DNA from: Amycolatopsis kentuckyensis | GTDB taxonomy: Bacteria > Actinomycetota > Actinomycetes > Mycobacteriales > Pseudonocardiaceae | DNA length: 35,506 bases | Reading direction: 5' to 3' | Assembly: GCF_002155975.1 (NCBI RefSeq) | Contig: NZ_MUMI01000054.1 | Span: 1-35,506, forward strand | Shown: positions 26,865 to 34,913 of the stretch, piece by piece | Position numbering within the stretch: position 1 is the stretch's first letter | Layout of the letters: each line of letters starts with the position of its first letter | Made by a program: the position numbers and the translations under genes | The notes under the pieces: model-generated | What the model was told of the DNA's origin: nothing | Database searches by the model: none | The model's input: the letters and a program-made list of their open reading frames with translations, nothing else

Positions 26865-27830
26865 TCACAGAGCGCGAACCCGGTCCTCCAGCAGCTCCTC
26901 GCCGTAGAGGTCGGCCACCCACTGGTCGTGGTAGACGGTGTCGAGGTAGCGGTCACCGAGATCGGGCGCGATCGCCACCGCGGTGCCGATCCCTTCGTGC
27001 GTCTCCAGCCAGGTCAAGGCACCGCTGACGACGGTCCCGGTGGAGCCGCCGAAGCAGAACCCCTCCCGGGTGAGGGCCCGGCAGGTGCGCACGGTGTCGG
27101 CTTCTGCCACGTGCAGCACGTCGTCGATGTAGGAGGCGTCGAGCATCGGCGGCCGGATCCCGGTGCCCAGCCCGGGAATCATCCGGCGGGCCGGTGGCGT
27201 GCCGAAGGTGACCGAGCCGACCGTGTCGATCGCGACCACCCGGGTGCCGGGCCGGTGCTCGCGCAGGTACCGGGCGCACCCCATGAGCGTCCCGGTGGTG
27301 CCCGCCCCGATGAAGACGACGTCCGCGTCGGGGAAGGCTTCGGCGATCTGCGGGCCGGTCGTTTCGTAGTGGGCGCGCCAGTTCCCGGCGTTTTCGTACT
27401 GGTTGAGCCAGACGAACCCGCGCTCGGCGCACAGTTGCCGCACGAGTTCGATGCGCGCGCCCAGCAGCCCGTGCTCCGGGTGCGGTTCGGTGACGATCCG
27501 GACCTCGGCCCCCATCGTCTCCATCAGCTGCCGGGCCCCGAGCGTGCACCGCGAGTCGGTGACGCAGACGAATCGGTAGCCGGAACTGGCGGCGACGAGG
27601 CTCAGCGCCACGCCGAGGTTGCCGGACGAGCTCTCCACGAGCGTCGAGCCGGGCCGCAGGTCGCCGCGGCGCTCGGCCGCGGCGACCATCGACCGGGCGG
27701 CCTTGATCTTGATCGACCCGGCGAAGTTGAAACCCTCGCACTTGAGGTAGAGCGGATGGCCGGCGAACCCGCGGAGGTCGACGAACAGGTCGTCGGTGTT
27801 GAAGTCCTGCGGAGCGGTGATGATCGGCAC
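26865..27830 (-). CDS. sbnA: SbnA-like 2,3-diaminopropionate biosynthesis enzyme (ACEGA synthase)
   Basis: A 321-residue fold-II PLP enzyme. SbnA joins O-phospho-L-serine and L-glutamate into N-(2-amino-2-carboxyethyl)-L-glutamate (ACEGA), which SbnB oxidatively cleaves to L-Dap. The PLP lysine is in NFAGSIKIKAA, the substrate loop is ESSSGNLG, the phosphate loop is GAGTTGTLMG, and FGGSTGTVVSG is near the C-terminus. GTG 27830 follows GGGAG at five bases. It lies 11 bases after the SbnB stop at the end of the minus-strand operon. The direct sbnB neighbour makes this assignment much stronger than for the paralog at 12149-13117. Confidence 0.9.
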   Translation of the reverse strand: MPIITAPQDFNTDDLFVDLRGFAGHPLYLKCEGFNFAGSIKIKAARSMVAAAERRGDLRPGSTLVESSSGNLGVALSLVAASSGYRFVCVTDSRCTLGARQLMETMGAEVRIVTEPHPEHGLLGARIELVRQLCAERGFVWLNQYENAGNWRAHYETTGPQIAEAFPDADVVFIGAGTTGTLMGCARYLREHRPGTRVVAIDTVGSVTFGTPPARRMIPGLGTGIRPPMLDASYIDDVLHVAEADTVRTCRALTREGFCFGGSTGTVVSGALTWLETHEGIGTAVAIAPDLGDRYLDTVYHDQWVADLYGEELLEDRVRAL

Positions 27831-27841
27831 GCGGGCTCCCG

Positions 27842-28879
27842 TTACCTCTTGCCGTACCGGTCGAGTTCGAAGAAGAACTCGCCGACGGTCCGCAGGTCGC
27901 CGGACGCGCGCAGCCGGTCGTGGACGTGCTTGCCGACGGCGAGGTCGAGCACCCCGAGCCCGAACGGCGAGAAGACCAGCGGCCGGTCCTTCGGCAGGAC
28001 GGTCTTCCCGGTCATCACGTCGTGCAGGGTCCCGGACAGGAAGTCCCGGCCGCCGGTCCGCTGCTCGGCCAGGTGGACCGAGGTGTTCGCCTTCAGGCAG
28101 TGCTCGACGTCGTCGACGACGTTGGCCGACGCGAGGATCACCTCCGGCGAGAGGTCGCGCAGCGAGACGTGCAGGACCAGCGGGTGGTGGTCGAACCACG
28201 CCGGGTCGTGGACGTGCGGCTCCCCGGCGACCGTCGCGAACACGACCAGGTCGCTCCCGCGGATCAGGTCTTCGGCGCTGCCGTGCACGGTCACCGCGGC
28301 CTGCCCGGCCGCGGTCAGGTACCCGTGGAACCCTTCGGCGTGCGCCGGGTTCAGGTCGAACACGCCGACGTCGTCGAAGGTCCAGCCGGCGGCGGCCAGG
28401 TACGCGTGGACGTACCGCGCGATCAGGCCGGTGCCGACGATGCCGAGGCGGGCGGGCCGCGCCCGGTCCCGGGTCAGCCAGTCGGCGGCGAGCGCGGCCG
28501 ACGCGGCGGTGCGGGTGGCGCTGATGATGGAACTTTCCAGGCAGGCCAGCGGATACCCGGTCTTCCGGTCGTTCAGGACCAGGATCGCCGAGGCGCGCGG
28601 CAGCCCGCTCGCGACGTTCTCCGGGAAGCTCGAGATCCACTTCAGCCCGTCGACCGCGATGTCCCCGCCGACCGACGCCGGCAGGGCGATGATCCGCGAC
28701 GACGGCCGGTCGGGGAAGCGCAGGAAGTAGGACGGCGGGTTGACCGTGTCGCCTTCGCCGTGCAGGCGGTAGGCCGACTCGATCAGGTCGATGACGAGTT
28801 TTTCCTGTCCCTCGAGGACTTCGTGGACCTGCGCCCCGGAGATCACGGCGAACTCCGGGGCGGACGTGCTGGTGCTCAT
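27842..28879 (-). CDS. sbnB: SbnB-like 2,3-diaminopropionate biosynthesis dehydrogenase
   Basis: A 345-residue member of the ornithine cyclodeaminase/mu-crystallin family. The NAD-binding loop is LGIVGTGLIARYV. The N-terminal substrate region includes NPPSYFLRFPDRPSSRIIALPA and GLKWISSFPENV, the pattern of SbnB rather than of true cyclodeaminases. SbnB cleaves ACEGA with NAD and water, giving L-Dap, 2-oxoglutarate and NADH. ATG 28879 has AGGAGG upstream. It lies between the ATP-grasp gene and sbnA, all in one direction. It supplies the probable monomer of NRPS modules 1 and 2. Confidence 0.92.
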   Translation of the reverse strand: MSTSTSAPEFAVISGAQVHEVLEGQEKLVIDLIESAYRLHGEGDTVNPPSYFLRFPDRPSSRIIALPASVGGDIAVDGLKWISSFPENVASGLPRASAILVLNDRKTGYPLACLESSIISATRTAASAALAADWLTRDRARPARLGIVGTGLIARYVHAYLAAAGWTFDDVGVFDLNPAHAEGFHGYLTAAGQAAVTVHGSAEDLIRGSDLVVFATVAGEPHVHDPAWFDHHPLVLHVSLRDLSPEVILASANVVDDVEHCLKANTSVHLAEQRTGGRDFLSGTLHDVMTGKTVLPKDRPLVFSPFGLGVLDLAVGKHVHDRLRASGDLRTVGEFFFELDRYGKR

Positions 28880-28911
28880 GCTGGCTGCCTCCTGAGGCGG
28901 TGGGTGCGCGG

Positions 28912-30288
28912 TCACTCCGCGGCGAGGGTGGCGAGGCGCTCGGTGATCCGGTGGTCGAGTTCGTCGAGCTCCGCCACCGACGGCCCGATGAGCACGCCGT
29001 AGAGCCGGCCGGCGAACGCTTCGCCCGCCGCGGCGACACCGGCTCCGGCGTTGACCGTGGCGAAGTTGTTGACGAGCAGCCCGCTGCCTGACCCGGCGAA
29101 CAGCAGGTCGCCGAGCGCCGAACGCAGCTGCGCGAAGGGGAGCGGGGCGGTGAGGCGCACCGGGTAGTGCCGCGCCATCGCGACGGCGCCCTCGGGCACG
29201 AACCGCTCCTGCAGCGGCACCTGGTAGGTCGACATGTTGTTGCGCGCGTTGATCTCCAGCACCGGGAAGATCCCGCCGTCCGGCTCGACCAGCGCGTCGA
29301 CGCCGACGACGCCGTAGTAGCCGTCCTCGGCCAGCCGAGCCCCGAGGACGTCCGCCGCGTGCCGGATCACGGCGTGCTGGGCCTCGTCGAGGCGCGGCGG
29401 CATCCGGTGTCCCTTGTGGACGCCGTGCTCGGTGATCGCCTCCTTGACGAAGTCGAACCGCACCGAGCCGTCCCGGCCCACGGTGAACTGGTAGTTCAGG
29501 TCGGCGACCTTCTCGACCCAGGTCTCGGTGACCAGCGCGATCCGGTCGCGGCCCGCCTTCCGCGCGGTGCGTTCGATCATCCGCTGCAGGCGCAGCAGCC
29601 GCGGCTCGCTGGTGACGACGGCGATGCCCTTCCCCGACACGCCGAACGCCTCCTTCACCACCACCGTGCCGCCTTCGACGAGCACCTTGGCGGCCTCCGG
29701 CACGGCCTCGGCGAGCTGCTCCGGCGTGTCGCAGATCCAGCCCGGCGGTTGCCGCAGTCCGAGCTCGTCGGCCAGCTGCCGGCTGTAGACCTTGCTGTTG
29801 ACGGCCTTGCACAGCGCGGCCGGCGGGGTGGCCAGCGGAACGCCGGTGCGGGCCGCCAGCTCCTCTTCGACGGTTGACGCGCCGTGCGGCAGCAGGTGCG
29901 CGCCGTCGGAGGCCAGCTCGGTGAGCGCCGCGACGAGCGCGGGGTCGGCGAGCGCGTCCTGGCTGACGTTGCGCGCCGGGTCCGGCGCCGCGACGACGTG
30001 CACCTCCGGCAGCTCGAAGCCGAGGTCGAGCAGGTAGCGGTGGTAGTCCGGGTCCGGCGCGTGCTTCAGCACGACGTGGTCGCCCTTGCCGCCCAGCAGC
30101 AGCGCGAACTCGTCCATGCTGTTGACCACCGCCGTGCTGCCCGCCGCGGACACCCGCGGCAGGCCGAGCTCGTCGGCCGCCCACAGCTCCTCGACCTCGA
30201 AGTTGCCGAGGAAGACCAGCGGGTGCTCGGCCGAGCCGAGCGCGGCCGTCTTCAACCGGGCGATGAAGTTCGGGCTTTCGGTGTCCAT
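28912..30288 (-). CDS. ATP-grasp ligase (PGM1/BtrJ-like)
   Basis: A 458-residue enzyme starting at ATG 30288 with GGGGAAGG upstream. The N-terminal part (VFLGNFEVEELWAADELGLP) resembles the pre-ATP-grasp domain of PGM1-type peptide ligases as I remember them. The ATP-grasp core has the nucleotide lysine and glycine loop in VVVKEAFGVSGKGIAVV, and the metal-binding acid/Asn in FPVLEINARNNMSTYQ. Such enzymes form an acyl phosphate from a carboxylate and ATP, then an amide, or a thioester on an ACP as in butirosin BtrJ. Its neighbours (FabG and KS genes on one side, sbnB on the other) allow two jobs: loading an amino acid on an ACP, or ligating Dap to another acid. Fold confident, reaction open. 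Confidence 0.8.
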   Translation of the reverse strand: MDTESPNFIARLKTAALGSAEHPLVFLGNFEVEELWAADELGLPRVSAAGSTAVVNSMDEFALLLGGKGDHVVLKHAPDPDYHRYLLDLGFELPEVHVVAAPDPARNVSQDALADPALVAALTELASDGAHLLPHGASTVEEELAARTGVPLATPPAALCKAVNSKVYSRQLADELGLRQPPGWICDTPEQLAEAVPEAAKVLVEGGTVVVKEAFGVSGKGIAVVTSEPRLLRLQRMIERTARKAGRDRIALVTETWVEKVADLNYQFTVGRDGSVRFDFVKEAITEHGVHKGHRMPPRLDEAQHAVIRHAADVLGARLAEDGYYGVVGVDALVEPDGGIFPVLEINARNNMSTYQVPLQERFVPEGAVAMARHYPVRLTAPLPFAQLRSALGDLLFAGSGSGLLVNNFATVNAGAGVAAAGEAFAGRLYGVLIGPSVAELDELDHRITERLATLAAE

Positions 30289-30302
30289 GGCGGACCTTCC
30301 CC

Positions 30303-31043
30303 TCAGACGACCAGGCCGCCGTCGATCTCGAATACGCTTCCGGTGATGTAGGCGGCGCGGTCGGACACCAGGTAGGCCACCAGGTCGGCGACCTCCCCGG
30401 CGGTGCCGAACCGGCCCAGCGGGATGGCCGCGCGCAGCTTCTCGCGCGCCTTGCCGGTCATCTGCGCGGTCATGTCGGTCTCGATCAGGCCGGGCGCGAC
30501 GGCGTTGACCCGGATGCCGAACCGGCCGACTTCCTTGGCGAGCGCCTTGGCGAAGCCGATCACGCCGCTCTTGGACGCCGAGTAGTTGACCTGCGTCGGG
30601 TTGCCGTACACCCCGGACACCGAGGACAGCGTGACGACGCTGCCGCGGCGCTGCTTGAGCATGAGGAACACGGCCGGCTGGCAGACGTTGTAGACGCCGT
30701 CGAGGTTGGTCCGCAGCACGTCCGTCCAGCGGTCCTCGGTCATCGTCACGAACGCGCCGTCCCGGGTGATGCCCGCCGACGTCACCACCGCGTCCGGGAC
30801 GCCGAGGTCGGCGGCCGTGCGGGCCACCCATTCGCCGGTCGCCTCCCGGTCGGTGACGTCGACCCTGGTGGCGACCGCCCGCCGCCCGAGGTCGTGCACC
30901 TCCTTGGTGAGCACGTCGGCGGACTGTTCGTCCGAGCGGTAGCAGAACGCGATGTCGTGGCCGCTTTCGGCGAGGCTCAGCACGACCGCGCGGCCGATGC
31001 CGCGCGACCCGCCGCTGACCAGCGCGACCTTCGGCGCGCTCAT
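30303..31043 (-). CDS. fabG: 3-oxoacyl-ACP reductase (FabG-like ketoreductase)
   Basis: A 246-residue short-chain dehydrogenase. The NADPH loop is SGGSRGIGRAV, followed by the structural Asn region TSAGITRDGAF. The catalytic Ser is in TLSSVSGVYG, the Tyr-x-x-x-Lys is YSASK, and the C-terminal ITGSVFEIDGG is typical of FabG. It would reduce the beta-keto group after each condensation by the ketosynthase pair. ATG 31043 overlaps the preceding stop by four bases, so it is coupled to the ketosynthase genes. No dehydratase gene is in the window, so later steps of chain reduction must be encoded elsewhere. Confidence 0.95.
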   Translation of the reverse strand: MSAPKVALVSGGSRGIGRAVVLSLAESGHDIAFCYRSDEQSADVLTKEVHDLGRRAVATRVDVTDREATGEWVARTAADLGVPDAVVTSAGITRDGAFVTMTEDRWTDVLRTNLDGVYNVCQPAVFLMLKQRRGSVVTLSSVSGVYGNPTQVNYSASKSGVIGFAKALAKEVGRFGIRVNAVAPGLIETDMTAQMTGKAREKLRAAIPLGRFGTAGEVADLVAYLVSDRAAYITGSVFEIDGGLVV

Positions 31044-32149
31044 CGGACCGGCTCCCCGAGCCGCAGCAGCGTGCACGCCACCGCGCCGTCGTCGTCGCAG
31101 GTGGTGACGACCGTGTGGTCGGCGCCGGCCCGCCCGGCCGACTCGGCGACGCTGAGGACGGCGGCGAGCTGGAACATCGCGCTCGCCGACGCCGTGTCGC
31201 CGAGGAGGTCCGCCGACGGCACCCGGTCGACGGCCGCGTCGCCGAACAGGTCCCGCAGCGCCACCGTCTCGACCGGCTTGCCACCGGAGTCGGTGAAGCC
31301 GCTGCCGGTCGCGGCCCAGACCTGTTCGGGCGCGATCCCGGCGGCGGCGAGCAGCGCGCGCACCGCGACGGCCACCGTCCCGGCGAGGTCGCCGTCGAGG
31401 CACACCCGGGATTCGAACCCCTCCAGGGTGCCCAGCACCCGGCGGCCGGGTGGCCGCAGGTCCGCGGGTTCGAGGAGGAACATCGCGCAGCCCTCGCCGA
31501 TCACCACCGGGTCGCCCCCGCCACGGCGGTGGTGCTCGACCCAGGCACGGGCGGGGGAGTACTCCTCGGCGGCGCCGCAGAGCACCCGGGTCGCCCGGCC
31601 GGTCCGCAGCAGCCGCCGCGCGTAGTTCAGCGCGTGCGGGCCGGTGGTCCGGCCCGCGGCGATCGTCGCGTTCGGGCCCTTGAGCCCGTGCCAGATCGCG
31701 GCCTGCCCGGCGGCGCAGTTCATCACGCAGCCGGGGACCGCGGCCGGTTCGACGTGGTCGGGCTTGTCGCCGGTGAGCGAGGCCCGGGTCAGGTCCATCA
31801 TGCTCTGGACGCTGCCGGTCGTGGTGCCCAGCACGAACCCGATGTCATCGCGCTCGTCGCCCGGTTCGACGCCGATGTCGGCGAGCAGGTGCTTCGCCGC
31901 GGCGACGGCCAGCCCGCTGACCCGGTTCATCGCCCGGGTGCCCTTCGTGCCGAGGTACTCCCGCGGCTCGAAGCCCGGAACGGTGGCCGCCGTTCCCGCG
32001 GGTCCCCGCGCCCAGCGCCGGGCGTCCAGTGCGGACACCGGCGACGTCCGGGTGCGGACGCCGTCGGCGAAGGAGGCGCGGTCGTGGCCGAACGGCGAGA
32101 TCGCCGTCCAGGCCGAGATGACCGGCGCGGCCGGGGTTGCGATGCTCAT
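31040..32149 (-). CDS. catalytically dead ketosynthase (KS-beta/chain-length-factor-like)
   Basis: A 369-residue KAS-fold protein coupled to the active KS by an ATGA overlap. It retains the fold pattern (GPNATIAAGRTTGPHALNYA, VIGEGCAMFLLEP, near-C-terminal SADLLGDTASASAMF) but has lost all three catalytic residues. By alignment the nucleophile Cys of TACSAG is Arg in AAGRTTG, the first His (HGTGT) is Thr in ATGSGFT, and the second His (GHSMG) is Asp in LLGDTAS. Classical chain-length factors have Gln at the Cys position. It should form a heterodimer with the active KS and set or stabilise chain length. Confidence 0.85.
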   Translation of the reverse strand: MSIATPAAPVISAWTAISPFGHDRASFADGVRTRTSPVSALDARRWARGPAGTAATVPGFEPREYLGTKGTRAMNRVSGLAVAAAKHLLADIGVEPGDERDDIGFVLGTTTGSVQSMMDLTRASLTGDKPDHVEPAAVPGCVMNCAAGQAAIWHGLKGPNATIAAGRTTGPHALNYARRLLRTGRATRVLCGAAEEYSPARAWVEHHRRGGGDPVVIGEGCAMFLLEPADLRPPGRRVLGTLEGFESRVCLDGDLAGTVAVAVRALLAAAGIAPEQVWAATGSGFTDSGGKPVETVALRDLFGDAAVDRVPSADLLGDTASASAMFQLAAVLSVAESAGRAGADHTVVTTCDDDGAVACTLLRLGEPVR

Positions 32150-33396
32150 GCCACTGCCTCCCGCGGGCCGTCGTAGCGGCCGATCAGCACGACCGAGTTG
32201 TTGCCGCCGAAGGCCCAGCCGTTGTTCTGCACGATCCGCAGGTCCGCCTCGACCGCCACGTTGGGCACGCAGTCGACGGCGCACTCGGGGTCGGTCTCGA
32301 TGTGGTTGATCGTCGGCGGGATGAACCCCTCGGTGATGGCCACCGAGCAGCCGATCGCGGCCAGCGCGCTCGCCGCGCCCATCGAGTGGCCGAGCATCGA
32401 CTTCATCGACACCACGCGCGGGGTGTCGTCGCCGAACAGCTCGCGGATCGCCGCGGCTTCGGTCTTGTCGTTGGCGTGGGTCCCGGTGCCGTGCGCGGAG
32501 ATCAGGTCGACCTCGGCGGGCTTGACGCCGGCGTTCGCCAGCGCCAGCTCCATGCAGCGGGCGATGCCGCCCTGGTGCGGGGCGACCGGGTGGTGGGCGT
32601 CGCAGGACAGGCCGTAGCCGAGCACTTCGCCGTAGATCCGGGCGCCGCGCGCGGTCGCCGACTCCAGGCTCTCCAGCATCAGGATGCCGGCGCCTTCGCC
32701 GGTCAGGATGCCCAGCCGGTTCTTGTCGAACGGGCGGCAGAAGTCCGGCGCGATGCTGCGCAGCCGGTAGAAGGAGGTGAACGTCTTGCGGCAGACGGCG
32801 TCCGCGCCCCCGCACAGCGCGAAGTCGGCTTCCCCGAGCCGGATCGCGTCGAACGAGTGGCCGATCGCGTAGTTGCCCGCCGAGCAGGCCGTCGCGATGC
32901 TGCCGACCTCCACATTGGACAGCCCCAGTTCGTGGGCGATCGAGGTGGCGAGCCGGCCGGCCGACGTGCGCCGGGCCAGCCGCGGGCTCATCGCCTCCGG
33001 GCCGGCCGCGATCTCCAGCGAGACCATGCTGTCGAGCTCGTGCGACTCGCCGTCGGTCGTGCCGACCGACAGCAGGCAGCGCGCCTCGCGCAGCACGTCG
33101 AGGTCGATGCCGGAGTCCGCCACCGCCAGCCGGGCGGCGGCGGTGGAGAACCGGCTGGCGCGGCCGAGCGACTCGATGTCGACGTTCCGGATCCAGCGTT
33201 CGGGCTCGAAGCCGATGACCTCGCAGCCGTTGTTGTGCTCGAAGCCGGTCGTGTCGAAGACGCTGATCGGCCGGACGTTGCTGCGCCCGGCGCGGAGCGC
33301 GGCCGTGAACTCGTCGATGCCCGTGCCCAGGCTGGAAACCACCCCGCAACCGGTGATCACCACCCGCCTGTCGGGTGCGGTGGACTGTTCGCTCAT
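32146..33396 (-). CDS. 3-oxoacyl-ACP synthase II-type ketosynthase (KS-alpha)
   Basis: A 416-residue FabF-type condensing enzyme with an intact triad: Cys in IATACSAGNYAIG, His in SAHGTGTHANDKTE and His in KSMLGHSMGAAS. The C-terminal NNGWAFGGNNSVVLIG is normal. Paired with the inactive KS partner, a ketoreductase and an ACP, it forms a minimal reducing type II polyketide system, as in the pathways for polyene acyl chains such as ishigamide or cinnamoyl lipids. Start ATG 33396 lies ten bases after the ACP stop. The chain is probably transferred to the NRPS starter C domain. Confidence 0.95.
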   Translation of the reverse strand: MSEQSTAPDRRVVITGCGVVSSLGTGIDEFTAALRAGRSNVRPISVFDTTGFEHNNGCEVIGFEPERWIRNVDIESLGRASRFSTAAARLAVADSGIDLDVLREARCLLSVGTTDGESHELDSMVSLEIAAGPEAMSPRLARRTSAGRLATSIAHELGLSNVEVGSIATACSAGNYAIGHSFDAIRLGEADFALCGGADAVCRKTFTSFYRLRSIAPDFCRPFDKNRLGILTGEGAGILMLESLESATARGARIYGEVLGYGLSCDAHHPVAPHQGGIARCMELALANAGVKPAEVDLISAHGTGTHANDKTEAAAIRELFGDDTPRVVSMKSMLGHSMGAASALAAIGCSVAITEGFIPPTINHIETDPECAVDCVPNVAVEADLRIVQNNGWAFGGNNSVVLIGRYDGPREAVA

Positions 33397-33406
33397 CGGA
33401 TTTCCC

Positions 33407-33658
33407 TCACCAGCCGGCGGATTCCGCGACGACCTCGTAGGCGCTGTCCAGGTCGACCATCCGGCGGAACTGCGCCTGGTCGATCGTGACGCCGAACTGC
33501 TTCTCCAGCGCGGCGAGGACGTCCATCAGCGTGAGCGAGTCGGCTTCGTGGTCCTCGATGAAGTTGCTCGTCTCGGAAAGTTCGCCGTCCTCGAGCTCGA
33601 GGTGCTCGCGGACGATCGCGCGGATCTGTTCCCTGCGCTCGGACACTGCCGCTGTCAT
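33407..33658 (-). CDS. acyl carrier protein, first gene of the minus-strand operon
   Basis: An 83-residue carrier protein. The phosphopantetheine Ser is in EDHEADSLTLMDVLAALEKQFGV. ATG 33658 has AGGAG eight or so bases upstream, and the mapped -10 hexamer (33711-33706) predicts a leader of about 40 bases. It heads the operon of ketosynthases, ketoreductase, ATP-grasp, sbnB and sbnA, so it is the likely extension ACP of the ketosynthase pair or the carrier loaded by the ATP-grasp enzyme. Confidence 0.93.
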   Translation of the reverse strand: MTAAVSERREQIRAIVREHLELEDGELSETSNFIEDHEADSLTLMDVLAALEKQFGVTIDQAQFRRMVDLDSAYEVVAESAGW

Positions 33659-33705
33659 GACCACTCCTGTACCGGGTTTTTCGGACGAACTTCGGCCTGG
33701 CCGGG

Positions 33706-33748
33706 AAACTAGCCGCGGCAGATGACCGGCCGTTGACCGAACGCTGAC
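33706..33748 (-). promoter_or_regulatory. SARP-type activator site and -10 for the minus-strand operon
   Basis: Reading on the minus strand there are three heptamers at exact 11-base phasing: TCAGCGT (33747-33741), TCAACGG (33736-33730) and TCATCTG (33725-33719), each preceded by G. Seven bases on is TAGTTT (33711-33706), a good -10. Repeat spacing and distance to the -10 equal those at 8220-8262 and 23853-23895. It should drive the ACP-to-sbnA operon. Confidence 0.78.
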
Positions 33749-33770
33749 GAAGGCCGGCGTCGGCAAACCG

Positions 33771-33801
33771 TCAGCCGTCCGTCATCCGGATGCGTCACGA
33801 T
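33771..33801 (+). promoter_or_regulatory. possible fourth, divergent SARP-type site
   Basis: On the plus strand, TCAGCCG (33771-33777) and TCATCCG (33782-33788) are at 11-base spacing, each preceded by G. A third copy, TCACGAT (33795-33801), is off phase by two bases, and no good -10 follows. The direction is away from the ACP operon, toward a 27-codon reading frame and the antisense strand of the SARP gene. Confidence 0.35.
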
Positions 33802-33830
33802 CATGGTCGTCGATCACGGAAGGAGAGCGG

Positions 33831-33914
33831 ATGAGCCCGGAGGGTGTTCCCCGGAGGCCGGTGTTCCCCGGGTACGGCAGCAGGGACGGCCGGTGGTCGC
33901 GCCGTCCCTGCTGA
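33831..33914 (+). CDS. possible 27-codon small ORF
   Basis: ATG 33831 is preceded by GGAAGGAG (33818-33825 region), one of the strongest ribosome sites in the window. The frame runs 27 codons (opening MSPEGVPRRPVF, ending WSRRPC) to TGA 33912-33914. Ten of its last codons lie in a strong hairpin that probably ends the convergent SARP transcript. The peptide is Arg- and Pro-rich, with no recognised family and a C-terminal Cys. It could be a leader or a chance frame. Confidence 0.25.
   Translation: MSPEGVPRRPVFPGYGSRDGRWSRRPC
33881..33910 (-). terminator. hairpin downstream of the SARP gene
   Basis: CAGGGACGGC (33881-33890), a ten-base loop and GCCGTCCCTG (33901-33910) form a perfect ten-base-pair stem, 21 bases past the SARP stop on the minus strand. 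There is no T-tract, as is usual for actinomycete terminators. It would work on both strands. Confidence 0.65.
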
Positions 33915-33931
33915 GGAGTGCGGTCGTGCGT

Positions 33932-34690
33932 TCAGTCGAGCATGCAGTCCTGGACCAGGATGGCCTGGTACAACTGCCGCAGCGCCCGGCCCGGTGAGAG
34001 GCCGAGTTCGTTGCCGAGCCACTTGCTGGTGTGGTGGAACACCGACAGCGCCTCGCTTTGCTGGCCGGTGCGGTAGAGGGCGAGCATCAGCAGTTCGCTG
34101 AGCCGTTCCCGGCCGGGGTTCTCGGTGGCCAGCTGCCGCAGTTCGTGCACGATGTCGTGCTGTTGTCCCACGGCCAGCCGGGCGGCGATGAGGTCTTCCT
34201 GGACGGCCAGCCGCCGCTCGTTCAGGTGCGTGGCCGCGGCCCGGCAGCGCACGCCTTCCTGCACGTCCATCAGGGCCGGCCCGCGCCACTGCACCAGGGC
34301 CTCCCGCAGGATGCCGGTGGCTTCCTGCGGTGCGGTGGAGACCAGGGACGTGCCGCGCCGCGCGAGTTCGAGGAACCGGTGCGAGTCGATCGCCTCGGCG
34401 GGCACCTCCAGCTGGTAGCCGCTGTAGGTGGTCCGGACGATCTCCTCCCCGCTCGCGTCGGTGATCGGCTTGAAAAGCCGCCGCAGCCGTGCGATATTCG
34501 CTTGCAGTGCGTTGCGGGAGTTGGCGAGTGACCGCGGGCCCCACAGCTCGTCCGCCAACTGCTCGTAGGACACCGGACGCCCGGGCGACAGCGCCATCAT
34601 CGCCAGCAAGGTCCGCACTTTCTTCGCGCGTATCGAGTAAATTCTCCCATTCGATCTTATTTCCATAGCGCCTAGTAGTTCGATTTCCAC
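33932..34690 (-). CDS. SARP-family pathway activator
   Basis: A 252-residue small SARP: an N-terminal winged-helix DNA-binding domain (VEIELLGAMEIRSNG, then VRTLLAMMALSPGRPVSYEQLADELWG, then NALQANIARLRRLF) followed by the bacterial activation domain with its helical repeats (DSHRFLELARRG, RERLSELLMLALYRTGQQSEAL, ending LYQAILVQDCMLD). SARPs bind phased direct heptamers and recruit RNA polymerase to cluster promoters. GTG 34690 is preferred because the fold begins there and GGGGG lies ten or so bases upstream. The first codons are unusual for this genome (CTA CTA, ATA, AGA, AAT), while the rest is GC-rich. It is the obvious binder of the three phased sites in this window. Confidence 0.92.
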   Translation of the reverse strand: MEIELLGAMEIRSNGRIYSIRAKKVRTLLAMMALSPGRPVSYEQLADELWGPRSLANSRNALQANIARLRRLFKPITDASGEEIVRTTYSGYQLEVPAEAIDSHRFLELARRGTSLVSTAPQEATGILREALVQWRGPALMDVQEGVRCRAAATHLNERRLAVQEDLIAARLAVGQQHDIVHELRQLATENPGRERLSELLMLALYRTGQQSEALSVFHHTSKWLGNELGLSPGRALRQLYQAILVQDCMLD

Positions 34691-34882
34691 TTCGATCGAC
34701 CCCCAGATTCGGGCAGCCCGATACTCATCGGCCGGACCATCCGAAGATGTATTTTGCGCAAGATAGTGGCAGAGGGCCGGTGGCTTAGGTACCTCCGTTC
34801 GGACCAGTGAAACGCCTAACTCGCCAGTAGTATCAGTTCGCAGACAGTTTGACTCGGGATGTATTCGGACACAGCAGGGGGT

Positions 34883-34913
34883 GGTGGTGTTAGCACCACC
34901 ATTAATGGTGGTG
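34883..34913. repeat. three-arm GGTGGTG/CACCACC structure upstream of the SARP gene
   Basis: GGTGGTG (34883-34889), TTAG, CACCACC (34894-34900), ATTAAT and GGTGGTG (34907-34913) lie in a row. The last two arms form the perfect 20-base palindrome CACCACCATTAATGGTGGTG. The middle arm can pair with either neighbour but not both. It may be an operator or, if transcribed, a two-state hairpin, about 190 bases upstream of the SARP start. Confidence 0.7.

Noticed and set aside
26853-29000. Plus-strand open frames opposite sbnA/sbnB
   Set aside because: They are composition shadows; the minus strand carries clear family motifs with ribosome sites.
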